A DNA stretch of 64,000 bases from JAFEDN01 sp963697455 (GTDB taxonomy: Bacteria; Pseudomonadota; Gammaproteobacteria; Coxiellales; Coxiellaceae). A program made the translations under genes and the position numbers. Under the pieces are notes generated by a model. The model was given only the letters and a program-made list of their open reading frames with translations. It did no database searches and was not told the origin of the DNA. Location: the NCBI GenBank assembly GCA_963697455.1, contig CAVOOI010000035.1:62001-126000 (forward strand), written 5' to 3'. This document shows, piece after piece, positions 25,757 to 34,960 of this stretch (position 1 is the stretch's first letter; every line of letters begins with the position of its first letter).

Positions 25757-27210
25757 ATGGCTGATGATGACCAAGCATATTTAGCAGAAACGGTGAAAAA
25801 AAAATATGAGTACGGCTTCGTTACTGATATTGAAGTTGACGAAATTCCACCTGGGTTAAATGAGGCGGTCGATCCGCCTTATTTCTCAGAAAAAAAATGA
25901 GCCGGATTTTTTGCTCCAATGGCGCTTGCGCGCGTACCGACATTGGCTTACCCTGTCCCCCCCGCAGTGGCAACATTTGACGATTGCGCCTATTGATTTC
26001 CAAAGTATTAGTTATTATTCTGCGCCAAAAATCAAGAAAAATGCACCGAAAAGTTTAGAAGAAGTCGATCCGAAATTATTGGAAACCTATAAAAAATTAG
26101 GCATTCCTTTACACGAGCGTGCCGTTTAGCCGGTGTTGCAGTGGATGCGGTGTTTGATAGCGTATCGGTCGCCACCACTTTCAAAGAAAAATTAGCTGAA
26201 GCTGGCGTTATATTTTGTTCTTTTTCTGAAGCGGTCAAAAATCATCCTGAACTTAGTACAAAAATATTTAGGCACGGTGGTCTCCTTATCGCGATAATTT
26301 TTTTGCGGCGTTAAATGCCGCCGTATTTAGCGATGGCTCTTTTGTTTATATTCCCAAAGGCGTGCGTTGCCCCATGGAATTATCCACTTATTTTCGAATT
26401 AATGCCGCCAATACCGGACAATTTGAACGACTTTAATTATTGCAGATGAGGATAGTTATGTGAGTTATTTGGAAGGTTGCACAGCGCCGATGCGCGATGA
26501 AAATCAATTGCATGCCGCGGTGGTTGAATTAGTGGCCTTGGATCATGCGCAAATTAAATATTCTACCGTGCAAAACTGGTATCCTGGCGACAAACAAGGC
26601 CGCGGTGGTATTTATAATTTTGTGACTAAACGCGGTGCTTGTCGCGGCACAATTCCAAAATTTCTTGGACACAAATTGAAACCGGATCGGCGATTACTTG
26701 GAAATATCCCAGCGTGATATTGCAAGGTGATAATTCCGTCGGCGAATTTTATTCGGTGGCATTGACCAATCATCGTCAACAAGCCGATACCGGCACCAAA
26801 ATGATTCATATCGGTAAAAATACCCCCAGCACGATTATTGCCAAAGGCATTTCCGCCGGCCATGGTCAAAATACTTATCGTGGTTTGGTGCGCGTGGCGC
26901 CCACGGCAGATCGCGCGCAATTATACTCAATGTGATTCGTTATTGATCGGCGATTTATGCGGTGCGCACACTTTTCCCTATATTGAAGTAAAAAATTCAA
27001 CCGCGCAGGTGGCGCATGAAGCTTCGACTTCGCAAATTGGTGAAGATCAATTATTTTATTGCCGTCAACGCGGAATTAGCTGCCGAAGATGCGGTGTCAA
27101 TGATCGTCAATGGTTTTTGTAAAGAAGTATTTAAAGAATTGCCGATGGAATTTGCGGTTGAAGCGCAAAAATTAATGGCGGTGAGTCTTGAGAAGGAAGT
27201 ATGGGGTTAG
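25757..27210 (+). pseudogene. sufB: SufB, broken by about eight indels
   Basis: Reading across frames recovers an almost complete SufB scaffold: KKKYEYGFVTDIEVDEIPPGLNE, KKNEPDFLLQWRLRAYRHWL, AVDAVFDSVSVATTF, FVYIPKGVRCPMELSTYFRIN, YLEGCTAPMRDENQLHAAVVE, GGIYNFVTKRGACRG, EFYSVALTNHRQQADTGTKMIH, NYTQCDSLLIGDLCGAHTFPY, EDAVSMIVNGFCKEVFKELP. Frame breaks lie near 25871, 26125, 26253, 26285, 26430, 26649, 26919 and 27081. All are one- or two-base indels; no in-frame nonsense mutation was seen. SufB carries the nascent Fe-S cluster in SufBC2D. As given, no full protein can be made. Confidence 0.88.
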
Positions 27211-27244
27211 TCATATAAAAAATTATAGTATAGAGGATTTATAC

Positions 27245-28004
27245 ATGCTATCGATTCAAAATTTACATGCTGCTATGAATGGTGTACAAATATTAAAAGG
27301 GATTAATTTCCAAGTTAATCCTGGTGAAGTACATGCCATCATGGGCCCAAATGGTCGGGAAAAAGCACACTGGCGAATGTGTTAGCGGGTCGCGAAGAGT
27401 ATACCGTCACTCAAGGTGACGTCCAATTTTTAGGTCGAATCTTTGTTGCCGCTTAACTCCTGAAGCAGCGCGCCGCTGCGGGCTTATTTCTGGCGTTTCA
27501 ATATCCCGTAGAAATTCCGGGTGTCAACAATCTTATATTTTTTAAAAACCGCATTCAACAGTTTACGCAAACAACGTGGCCAATCTGCTGTTAGATGCGT
27601 TTGATTTTATAAACTAGTCAAAGAAAAAATGGCGTTATTGAATATGGACGAAAAATTTTTACATCGTTCAGTCAATGAAGGCTTTTCCGGCGGCGAAAAA
27701 AAACGTAACGAAATACTCCAAATGCTGATGCTTGAACCTAAATTAGCCATTTTAGATGAAACAGATTCCGGTCTTGGATATTGACGCCTTACAAGTTGTG
27801 GCAAAAGGAGTAAACAGTTTGCGCGATTCAGAACGAGCGATTATTGTCGTCACTCATTATCAACGCTTATTGCGCTATATTGAACCTGATTACGTTCACG
27901 TGTTAGCAAAGGGTCAGATTATAAAATCCGGTGATAAACATTTGGCATTAGCTTTAGAAGAGCAGGGATACCAAGAATTATTAGCCGAAGGCAGCAGTCG
28001 ATGA
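27245..28004 (+). pseudogene. sufC: SufC ATPase, broken by several indels
   Basis: The start MLSIQNLHAAMNGVQILKGINFQV and the end NSLRDSERAIIVVTHYQRLLRYIEPDYVHVL...GDKHLALALEEQGYQELL are those of SufC, the ABC ATPase of the SufBC2D complex. The Walker A region is out of frame: restoring one base at about 27355 gives GPNGSGKSTLANVLAGREEY. Further shifts occur near 27435-27460, 27530-27580 and 27770 (one extra T before GLDIDALQVV). The signature NEGFSGGEKKRNEILQML and Walker B LAILDETDSG are present. Like sufB, only indels damage it. Confidence 0.87.
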
Positions 28005-29291
28005 CTTGGTCTGATTCCGCATTACGTTTAGCTCAGGCTGGAATTTCTGCAACCCAGGTGACTGCAAGCATGGCGGATTAAACAATTGCAAGAATTTTTG
28101 CAACGCGATTTTCCGCAGCGCAGTGATGAGAACTGGAAGTATACCTCGATAGCGCCTCTACTTGAACAAACCTTTTCATTATCCGCACCCTCCGTCTCTG
28201 CAATGAACGTAGAAAATATAACTGCTTATCATATCGGCGATTGTTACCGCATAGTTTTTATTAATGGCGAATTTAGTCCACAGCATTCATTGTTAGACAA
28301 TCTGCCGGAAAAAATAATCCTGACTCATTCTAGTAAAGCAATGATCGACTGTAACGACTTGTTTCAGCAAGTCAATCTTTCGGCGCAGTTACCTGGGTTA
28401 TCACAATTCCATTGGTTGAATGGCGCTTTAAGCGGTGACGGTTTATTTCTATTTATCCCGGACAACGTGGAACTAACCAAGCCGATTCATCTATTATATT
28501 TGACGCTAAACGAAAATACTTCGGCGGCGGTTATGCGCCATCCTCGGCATCATATCCAGTTGGGAGTCAATAGCCGAGTCTCATTGTTAGAGGAATATGT
28601 TGGTTTGGGCGCCACGAATTATTTCAATAATGTGATGACGAAAGTGTCGGCTGGCCGGAATGCGCAGTTAAATTACTACAAATTACAACGTGAAAGCACG
28701 GCGGCCTTTCATATTGCCAATACTCAGATCGAGCAAGCACAAGATAGCCAAGTCCGCGCTTTTCATATTGCATTGGGCGGACGGCTTAATCGCGAGGATG
28801 TGAATTTCTCTTTGCAGCAAACTGGCGCAGCTTGTGAATTGTCCGGTTTTTATTATCCGCAGGCCCAGCAGCATATTGATTTCCATACTCGTATCGACCA
28901 TCAATCTGCGCAGACTCACAGTAAGCAATATTACAAGGGCATGATTGCTGCACAAGGTTACGCGGTATTCAATGGTAAGGTGAATGTTCATCCGCAAGCT
29001 CAGCGGATTACCGCCGAGCAAACCAATCACAATTTACTATTAGATGAATCAGCCGAAGTCAATACCAAACCGGAATTAGCGGTATTCGCTGATAATGTTC
29101 GTTGCTCACACGGGGCCACGGTAGGAAATTTGGATCCAAACGCACTATTTTATCTGCGTAGCCGTGGGATTCCAGAAAAATTGGCCCGCCGTTTATTAAT
29201 GCATGGTTTTGTCAACGAAATATTAGACCGCTTGCCTGACCCATTGATTGTTAATTATGTAAAGAATCAGGTTATCTCGGGGGAAAGTTGA
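28001..29291 (+). pseudogene. sufD: SufD, one frameshift near the N-terminus
   Basis: The ATG at 28001 overlaps the sufC stop (ATGA). It reads MTWSDSALRLAQAGISATQVTA and then stops. A one-base extra near 28065 restores AWRIKQLQEFLQRDFPQRSDENWKYT, giving 429 residues, the normal SufD length. The long frame from 28086 holds the beta-helical core and the conserved tail FADNVRCSHGATVGNLDPNALFYLRSRGIP. SufD is the partner of SufB in the scaffold and iron entry. It may still be a working gene if the shift is an error. Confidence 0.86.
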
Positions 29292-29294
29292 TAT

Positions 29295-30500
29295 ATGTAT
29301 ACTGAAAATTTTCCAATTTTACAGCAAAAAATTGCTGGGAAACCATTAATTTATTTAGATACCGCGGCCAGTGCGCAAAAACCTAAACAGGTGTTGGACG
29401 CTATTAAGCATTATTATCAACATGATCATGCCAATGTGCATCGTGGCGTCCACACGCTCAGCGAACGCGCTACCGCCGCTTATGAGCGCGCACGCCAAAG
29501 ATTACAAAAGTTTATTAATGCTGCATACGATTATGAAATTATTTTTACCCGCGGCGCGACAGAGTCAATTAACTTGGTAGCCAGCAGTTTTAGCCGGTTG
29601 ATGATTGGTGCGGGTGATGAAATTATAATTTCAGCTCTGGAGCATCACGCTAACATTATTCCATGGCAGGTGGTATGCGAACAAACCGGCGCCCAACTTC
29701 GGGTCATACCTTTACAAGATGACGGCAGTTTAGATTTGCAGACGTACCGGCAATTATTGAATGAAAAAACCAGATTAGTAGCCGTTGCTCACGTTTCCCA
29801 CGTTCTGGGTACGCTCAATCCTATCAAAGAAATGATTGCAATCGCTCATCAGCACCAAATTCCAGTACTGATCGATGGCGCGCAAGCGGCTGCGCATTTT
29901 ATGATTGACATGCAGGATTTAGACTGTGATTTTTATACTTTTTCCGGCCACAAAATGTATGGCCCTACCGGGATTGGGGTTTTGTATGCTAAATCGGTAT
30001 GGCTAAATAAAATGCCCCCATACCAAACCGGTGGCGGCATGATCAAGCGCGTCAGCTTTCAAAAAACCGAGTATGCGGATTTGCCGGGGAAATTTGAAGC
30101 GGGTACGCCGCATATTGCAGGGGCAGTCGGTTTAAGCGCGGCGGCTGATTTTGTCGAGCAAATAGGTTTTGCTGAAATTACCCGCCATGAAACAAATATC
30201 ACTCAGTATGCGTTACAAATGCTGCGCCAAATTCCAGGTGTGCGCTTAATGCCCGCGCCGGCGCCGCAAACGGGAGTGATCTCTTTCGTTATGGCGCAAG
30301 CTCATCCGCATGATATTGCGACGATTTTAAATAGCGACGGTATTGCAGTGCGTGCGGGGCATCATTGCGCAATGCCGCTGATGGAGCATTTACAAGTGCC
30401 AGCAACCATTAGAGTTTCAGTAGGCATATATAATAATTTGGAAGACATTGACTGCTTAGCGGAATCATTGAAAAAAGTAATTAAACTTTTTTCGAAATGA
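29295..30500 (+). CDS. sufS: Cysteine desulfurase SufS
   Basis: The 401-residue product is a group II cysteine desulfurase. IYLDTAASAQKPKQVLDAI lies at the start, HRGVHTLSERAT and TRGATESINLVASS follow, and the PLP lysine is in FSGHKMYGPTGIG. The catalytic cysteine is Cys358 in RAGHHCAMPLM. It removes sulfur from cysteine for cluster assembly. It starts 3 bases after sufD and is intact, unlike the three genes before it. A stem-loop separates it from sufU. Confidence 0.93.
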   Translation: MYTENFPILQQKIAGKPLIYLDTAASAQKPKQVLDAIKHYYQHDHANVHRGVHTLSERATAAYERARQRLQKFINAAYDYEIIFTRGATESINLVASSFSRLMIGAGDEIIISALEHHANIIPWQVVCEQTGAQLRVIPLQDDGSLDLQTYRQLLNEKTRLVAVAHVSHVLGTLNPIKEMIAIAHQHQIPVLIDGAQAAAHFMIDMQDLDCDFYTFSGHKMYGPTGIGVLYAKSVWLNKMPPYQTGGGMIKRVSFQKTEYADLPGKFEAGTPHIAGAVGLSAAADFVEQIGFAEITRHETNITQYALQMLRQIPGVRLMPAPAPQTGVISFVMAQAHPHDIATILNSDGIAVRAGHHCAMPLMEHLQVPATIRVSVGIYNNLEDIDCLAESLKKVIKLFSK

Positions 30501-30552
30501 ATTTGCTTTAATGTTTGTAGCTATGACGAACATCGTTAATATTTCCCGCCGC

Positions 30553-30608
30553 CGCCAAGCCCGTTGCGGACAGGACCCGGCATGCGATCTTTCCGCAACG
30601 TCTTGGCG
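30553..30608 (+). other. Strong stem-loop between sufS and sufU
   Basis: CGCCAAG (30553-30559) and CGTTGCGG (30562-30569) pair with CCGCAACG (30593-30600) and CTTGGCG (30602-30608). This gives about 15 base pairs with a small bulge and a 23-base loop. No T-tract follows. It may slow transcription or protect the upstream message, or be a repetitive palindrome. Confidence 0.55.
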
Positions 30609-30675
30609 ACTCCTAAAAATATGGCGGAGGTTGGGTAAATATATTGGGTAAATGTAACAGTATTAGGTGATTAGA

Positions 30676-31122
30676 ATGTCTGATTTGCGGGAATTGTATC
30701 AAGATTTAATTATTGACCATAGTCGGTCGCCCAGAAATTTTGGTAAGTTGGAGGCGGCGGATTTTAGTCATGAAGGATTCAATCCGTTGTGTGGCGATAA
30801 GATTACGATTTATTTGCGTCAAGCGGAAGGTAGAGTGCAGCAAGTGCAATTTGAGGGTTGCGGATGTGCCATTTCATTGGCCTCGGCTTCGATGATGACT
30901 GAGGCTTTAACAGGGAAAAATAAGGCTGAAATTGAGAGTTTATTTGCGAATTTCCACACTTTAGTAACTACGGGAACTGTGCTGGATCCGGATGGTCAAT
31001 TAGAAAAATTAAGCGCGTTGGCGGGGGTTTCTGAATTCCCTATGCGAGTAAAATGCGCGACCCTGGCGTGGCACACTGCTTTAGCCGCGCTGAATGTTAA
31101 AACACTGGAGAAAAAAATATGA
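30676..31122 (+). CDS. sufU: SufU/IscU-like scaffold or sulfur-transfer protein
   Basis: A 148-residue protein starting at ATG 30676 (a GTG at 30667 is also possible). It has the NifU-N fold with the three conserved cysteines: FNPLCGDKITIYLR (Cys with Asp two residues on), QFEGCGCAISLASASMM, and MRVKCATLAWHTAL. The extended loop between the second and third cysteines is that of SufU rather than IscU. SufU passes sulfur from SufS to the SufB complex. The stop overlaps the next gene by ATGA. Confidence 0.9.
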   Translation: MSDLRELYQDLIIDHSRSPRNFGKLEAADFSHEGFNPLCGDKITIYLRQAEGRVQQVQFEGCGCAISLASASMMTEALTGKNKAEIESLFANFHTLVTTGTVLDPDGQLEKLSALAGVSEFPMRVKCATLAWHTALAALNVKTLEKKI

Positions 31123-31472
31123 GCGAAGTTATGGTACGTTTTACTGATAAAGCTGTTGAGCATATCAACAAATCATTAATCCGTTTTCCAAACGGCGGGT
31201 TTCGAATATCGATTAAAAAAACCGGTTGTTCTGGGTATAAATATGTTCCCGAAGTAGTTGCCGAACCTAAAGCGAATGACGTTGAAGTTATTGCAGAAGG
31301 TGGATTACGGGTTTTTATCGATCCTATATGCGTGAAAGTGATTCAAGGCACTGTCGTGGATTTGGTGACTAAAAGCTTGGGTCAAAAACAGTTGGTTTTT
31401 AATAATCCGAATGTGAGCGGCGAATGCGGCTGCGGAGAAAGCTTCAACTTGCCCGGGGAGCATCATGGCTAA
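31119..31472 (+). CDS. A-type iron-sulfur carrier (HesB/IscA/SufA family)
   Basis: A 117-residue protein with the A-type cysteine pattern: KKTGCSGYKYVPE, later GECGCGESF near the C-terminus. It carries assembled clusters to target proteins. Overlaps with both neighbours (ATGA before, 8 bases after) show tight coupling within the suf operon. It may be sufA, but the gene symbol cannot be fixed between family members. Confidence 0.9.
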   Translation: MSEVMVRFTDKAVEHINKSLIRFPNGGFRISIKKTGCSGYKYVPEVVAEPKANDVEVIAEGGLRVFIDPICVKVIQGTVVDLVTKSLGQKQLVFNNPNVSGECGCGESFNLPGEHHG

Positions 31473-32001
31473 CGCCGAAATTATTTATTTACTCCGCGAT
31501 TGCACGGTAGCAATGGTGCCTTCCGGCGCTAAGATGAAATTGCGGATGGGCACGGAAGTGAAAATTACCCAACAACTGGGTAATAGTTTTACCCTGGAAA
31601 TTTTCGGTAATTTGGCGCGCCTGGAAGGAAAAGATGCCGATGCTTTAGGTAAACCGGCTGCAGATCCGTTAGCGGAATTGCCGGAAGGCGCAACGTTGAG
31701 TGATCAAGTATGGGCGATGTTAAGAACTGTTTATGACCCGGAAATCCCAGTCAATATTGTTGATTTAGGTTTGGTTTATGATTGTGTGATCAACGAATCT
31801 GCCGACAAGCATCAGGTTATTATCACCATGACGCTGACTGCTCCAGGTTGCGGCATGGGCCCGGTGATTGCCGATGACGCCAAACAAAAAATAGAACGCA
31901 TTCCGGAAGTTCAAGCCGCCACAGTGAATATTGTCTTTGACCCGCCCTGGAGCCGGGATAAAATGTCAGATGCGGCAAAGCTAGAATTGGGCGTTTTTTA
32001 G
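31465..32001 (+). CDS. sufT: Fe-S assembly protein SufT (MIP18-like)
   Basis: The 178-residue product has an N-terminal extension of about 70 residues (LLRDCTVAMVPSGAKMKLRMGTEVKITQQLGNSFTLEI). It then has the MIP18/DUF59 domain (WAMLRTVYDPEIPVNIVDLGLVYD, MTLTAPGCGMGPVIADDAKQKIE, VNIVFDPPWSRDKMSDAAKLELG). That two-part form is the SufT type, which helps deliver clusters. Cys in APGCGMGP is the conserved one. It closes the suf operon; rimO, a 4Fe-4S enzyme, follows after 26 bases. Confidence 0.9.
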   Translation: MANAEIIYLLRDCTVAMVPSGAKMKLRMGTEVKITQQLGNSFTLEIFGNLARLEGKDADALGKPAADPLAELPEGATLSDQVWAMLRTVYDPEIPVNIVDLGLVYDCVINESADKHQVIITMTLTAPGCGMGPVIADDAKQKIERIPEVQAATVNIVFDPPWSRDKMSDAAKLELGVF

Positions 32002-32027
32002 ATCATTAATAAATTGGAACAGCAAGC

Positions 32028-33320
32028 ATGAATATTCCTCGTATTGGTTTTGTAAGTTTGGGTTGTCCTAAAGCGTTGGTAGATTCCGAGCGGATTATCA
32101 CCCAATTACGCGCTCAGGGTTATGAATTAGTTCCTACCTATTCGAAAGCGGATTTAGTGATTGTGAATACCTGCGGTTTTATTGAATCCGCGGTGGAAGA
32201 ATCATTGTCCAGCATCCAAGAGGCATTAGTCGAAAACGGTAAAGTGATTGTTACCGGTTGTTTGGGCGCTAAAGCGGATATGATTCGCGAACGTTGTCCA
32301 GGCGTGCTGCATATCAGCGGCCCGCAATCTTATGCATCGGTAGTGAAAGCGGTTAACCAAGAATTGCCTCCGCCCCCAGTAGATGCATTTACCAGCTTGG
32401 TCCCACCGCAAGGTATTAAATTGACGCCGCGCCATTATGCATATCTGAAAATTTCTGAAGGTTGTAATCACCGCTGCACCTTCTGCATTATCCCTTCCAT
32501 GCGCGGAAAATTAGTCAGCCGGCCATTAGCGGAAGTGATGGTCGAGGCTAAAAAACTCGCCGCTGCCGGCGTCAAAGAATTATTGGTTATTTCTCAAGAT
32601 ACCAGCGCTTACGGCGTGGATGTTAAATATGCGGAAGACACTCGCTTTGTTAAATTATGTGCTGCGTTAGGTGAGTTGGGAATCTGGGTGCGTCTGCATT
32701 ATGTGTACCCGTATCCGCATGTGGATGAAATCATTCCATTGATGGCGGCTGGGAAAATCTTGCCGTATTTGGATATTCCTTTTCAACACGCCAGCGCTCG
32801 AATTCTGCGGCTAATGAAACGTCCCGCCAGCGCCGAAAATATTTTGCAGCGGTTACAAACTTGGCGGGAAATCTGTCCAGAAATCACCGTGCGCAGTACT
32901 TTTATCGTTGGCTTCCCGGGTGAAACTGAAGCCGAATTTCAAGAATTATTAGATTTTCTAACTGCCGCCCAGCTAGATCGAGTGGGCTGCTTTAAATATT
33001 CGCCAGTCCCAGGAGCCCAGGCCAATGAGTTGCCAGATCCTGTGCCTGAGTCAGTTCAACAAGAACGTTATGAACGGTTTATGAGTTGTCAGGCTGAAAT
33101 CAGTCAACGCAAATTGCAACAAAAAGTTGGCCGGACCATGACGGTTTTGATAGATCAAGTAGACGACGAAGGCGCTATAGCCCGCAGTATGGCAGATGCC
33201 CCTGAAATTGACGGTTTAGTTTATATCGAAGACGGTCAACAGCTTAAAGCCGGTGATTTTGCAACCGTGAAAATTGTTGAAGCGGCTGAATATGATTTAT
33301 ATGCTGAGTTGTTGGTCTAA
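32028..33320 (+). CDS. rimO: Ribosomal protein S12 methylthiotransferase RimO
   Basis: A 430-residue radical-SAM enzyme that methylthiolates Asp89 of ribosomal protein S12. The N-terminal UPF0004 domain binds one cluster (FVSLGCPKALVDSE, VNTCGFIESA, VTGCLGAK). The radical-SAM motif is Cys146, Cys150, Cys153 in EGCNHRCTFCIIP. A TRAM domain ends the protein (MTVLIDQVDDEGAIARSMADAPEIDGLVYIE). Its position after sufT fits its need for two Fe-S clusters. Confidence 0.95.
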   Translation: MNIPRIGFVSLGCPKALVDSERIITQLRAQGYELVPTYSKADLVIVNTCGFIESAVEESLSSIQEALVENGKVIVTGCLGAKADMIRERCPGVLHISGPQSYASVVKAVNQELPPPPVDAFTSLVPPQGIKLTPRHYAYLKISEGCNHRCTFCIIPSMRGKLVSRPLAEVMVEAKKLAAAGVKELLVISQDTSAYGVDVKYAEDTRFVKLCAALGELGIWVRLHYVYPYPHVDEIIPLMAAGKILPYLDIPFQHASARILRLMKRPASAENILQRLQTWREICPEITVRSTFIVGFPGETEAEFQELLDFLTAAQLDRVGCFKYSPVPGAQANELPDPVPESVQQERYERFMSCQAEISQRKLQQKVGRTMTVLIDQVDDEGAIARSMADAPEIDGLVYIEDGQQLKAGDFATVKIVEAAEYDLYAELLV

Positions 33321-33324
33321 AAAA

Positions 33325-33347
33325 GAAGCCTCACTGAAAGAGGCTTC
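33325..33347 (-). terminator. Rho-independent terminator of the DUF378 gene
   Basis: GAAGCCTC (33325-33332) pairs with GAGGCTTC (33340-33347) around a 7-base loop. On the minus strand the stem is followed by six T residues at 33324-33319. It lies 14 bases after the stop of the minus-strand DUF378 gene, and its stem is also just past the rimO stop, so it may serve both transcripts. Confidence 0.85.
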
Positions 33348-33360
33348 CTGTTCGATCGAC

Positions 33361-33648
33361 TTATAAAGTATGAGTCGGTGGATTGGTTGGAGGATTGGAG
33401 GGCGGAACATGAGTGTGTTTTACTTCACAGCTTCCTCTTCCCCCGCAACACTTACTCGCTACAAAGATGAGAACGATGGCGGCAATTCCGACCAGGATAT
33501 AAATAATCCGTTCCACAACCGGCCATGCCCCGAATAGAAAGGCTACTAGGTTAAAGCCGAAGATGCCGACCAAACCCCAGTTAATACCCCCTATAATGAC
33601 TAAAATCAGGCAGATCCATCCCAAGACGCCACATTTTGTTTTCCACAT
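33361..33648 (-). CDS. DUF378 small membrane protein
   Basis: I start this 95-residue protein at ATG 33648, which has GGGAGG 5 bases upstream; the frame opens at 33660. Two membrane helices contain the DUF378 pattern GWICLILVIIGGINWGLVG and VERIIYILVGIAAIVLI. A short cytoplasmic tail, CCGGRGSCEVKH then a Pro/Thr repeat (PPSNPPTNPPTHT), follows. Function of the family is unknown. The gene stands alone and ends at a clear terminator. Confidence 0.85.
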   Translation of the reverse strand: MWKTKCGVLGWICLILVIIGGINWGLVGIFGFNLVAFLFGAWPVVERIIYILVGIAAIVLIFVASKCCGGRGSCEVKHTHVPPSNPPTNPPTHTL

Positions 33649-33732
33649 AAAACCTCCCATGGGTTAATAATTTAATAGCTATCAATCCTTAATTATAGAC
33701 TATTAATTGAACACCCCAGCGGGAAAGTTTGA

Positions 33733-33767
33733 CATAAGCTAAAAATTCAATGATAATATAGCTTATG
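33733..33767. promoter_or_regulatory. 35-bp palindrome overlapping the start of the second DUF4143 ATPase
   Basis: CATAAGCTA (33733-33741) pairs with TAGCTTATG (33759-33767), and the last three bases are the ATG of the gene at 33765. The total length (35 bp), the CATA...TATG ends and an AAAAT next to the left arm match the palindrome at 17348, although the inner arm sequence differs. Binding here would block initiation. Confidence 0.7.
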
Positions 33768-34946
33768 GACTATCTTACCAGAAAAATCGGTGATTCAGTT
33801 AATCAGGCCCTGCAGCGCGGGAAAAGTGTATTGTTATTGGGGCCTCGGCAAACCGGAAAAACTACGTTATTAAATCATCAGATTAAATCCGATATTCAAT
33901 ATTCATTAGCGCAAATTGAAACAAGACTGTACTACGAAAAGCATTTGATTGCTTTTGCGCAACAATTAGAGTTGCAGATAGAAAAAAGCCCACCCATGCC
34001 GATAATTTTAATCGACGAAGTACAGAAGATTCCATTGATCATGGATATCGTTCAAGATTTTATTGATAGAAAAAAAGCGCAATTCATTTTAACTGGCTCA
34101 TCGGCGCGCAAGTTAAAGCATGGCGCGCACATAAATTTATTACCGGGAAGAGTGATTTCCTTAACTATGGATCCGCTCATACTAACAGAAATGCCACAAC
34201 CTTATCCTGAGTTAAAAGAAATTTTATTGTATGGCTCCCTCCCGAATATTTTTACTGAGATTGATGAAAAAAATAAGGAAACCGATTTACATTCTTATGT
34301 GTCCACTTATCTAGAAGAAGAAGTGCGCGCTGAGGCCGTGGTGAGAAATATTGGAAATTTTGCGCGCTTTTTAGAGTTGGCAGCTAGCGAATCCGGATTT
34401 ATCAGTAATTTTAGTAAATTATCTCAGGAGATTGGAGTCGCAGCTTCAACTATCATTGATTATTATCAGGTCTTAGAGGATTGTATGATAGTGCAACGTA
34501 TCAATCCTATCATAGACAGTATCACTCATCGACATTTAATTAAGTCTCCTAAATATTTGTTCTTTGATTTGGGAGTGCGCCGAGCCTGTGCCAATGAAGG
34601 TACACGATTGTCCATTAAATCTATGGGCCATTTATTCGAACAGTATGTTGGTCTGGAGTTGCTGCGGTTGGGCAGATTGATTTCACCTCAGATAAAAATA
34701 AAATATTGGCGCGATTCTGCTGGCCCTGAAATCGATTTTGTAGTCGATTTTGCCCATCATTATGTACCGGTAGAAGTAAAATGGTCAGATCATCCTACTC
34801 CTACTGATGCTGCGCATCTGAAAAAATTTATGCAAGAATATGATTCTAAAACCGGCTATATCGTCTGTCGTTGTCCAAAGCCTTACAAAGTTTCGAATAA
34901 TATTATTGCTTTGCCTTGGCAGAATCTGGCTGAAATTTTGCTTTGA
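33765..34946 (+). CDS. AAA-family ATPase with DUF4143 domain
   Basis: The intact 393-residue paralogue of the gene at 16098. Walker A LLLGPRQTGKTTLLNHQI lies at residues about 23-40, Walker B IILIDEVQKIPLIMDIVQD near 84, and the sensor TGSSARKLKHGA near 115. A winged-helix segment (FSKLSQEIGVAASTIIDYYQVLEDC) is followed by a DUF4143 nuclease-like end (SAGPEIDFVVDFAHHYVPVEVKWSD, with E-x-D and E-x-K). Family role is unresolved. Its start codon is inside a 35-bp palindrome. Confidence 0.88.
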   Translation: MDYLTRKIGDSVNQALQRGKSVLLLGPRQTGKTTLLNHQIKSDIQYSLAQIETRLYYEKHLIAFAQQLELQIEKSPPMPIILIDEVQKIPLIMDIVQDFIDRKKAQFILTGSSARKLKHGAHINLLPGRVISLTMDPLILTEMPQPYPELKEILLYGSLPNIFTEIDEKNKETDLHSYVSTYLEEEVRAEAVVRNIGNFARFLELAASESGFISNFSKLSQEIGVAASTIIDYYQVLEDCMIVQRINPIIDSITHRHLIKSPKYLFFDLGVRRACANEGTRLSIKSMGHLFEQYVGLELLRLGRLISPQIKIKYWRDSAGPEIDFVVDFAHHYVPVEVKWSDHPTPTDAAHLKKFMQEYDSKTGYIVCRCPKPYKVSNNIIALPWQNLAEILL

Positions 34947-34960
34947 ATCCATTAGTCCCG

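Noticed and set aside
25860..27210. Several separate small genes (61-102 codons) in the sufB region
   Set aside because: All plus-strand pieces join into one SufB sequence once single-base indels are allowed; minus-strand frames are shadows.
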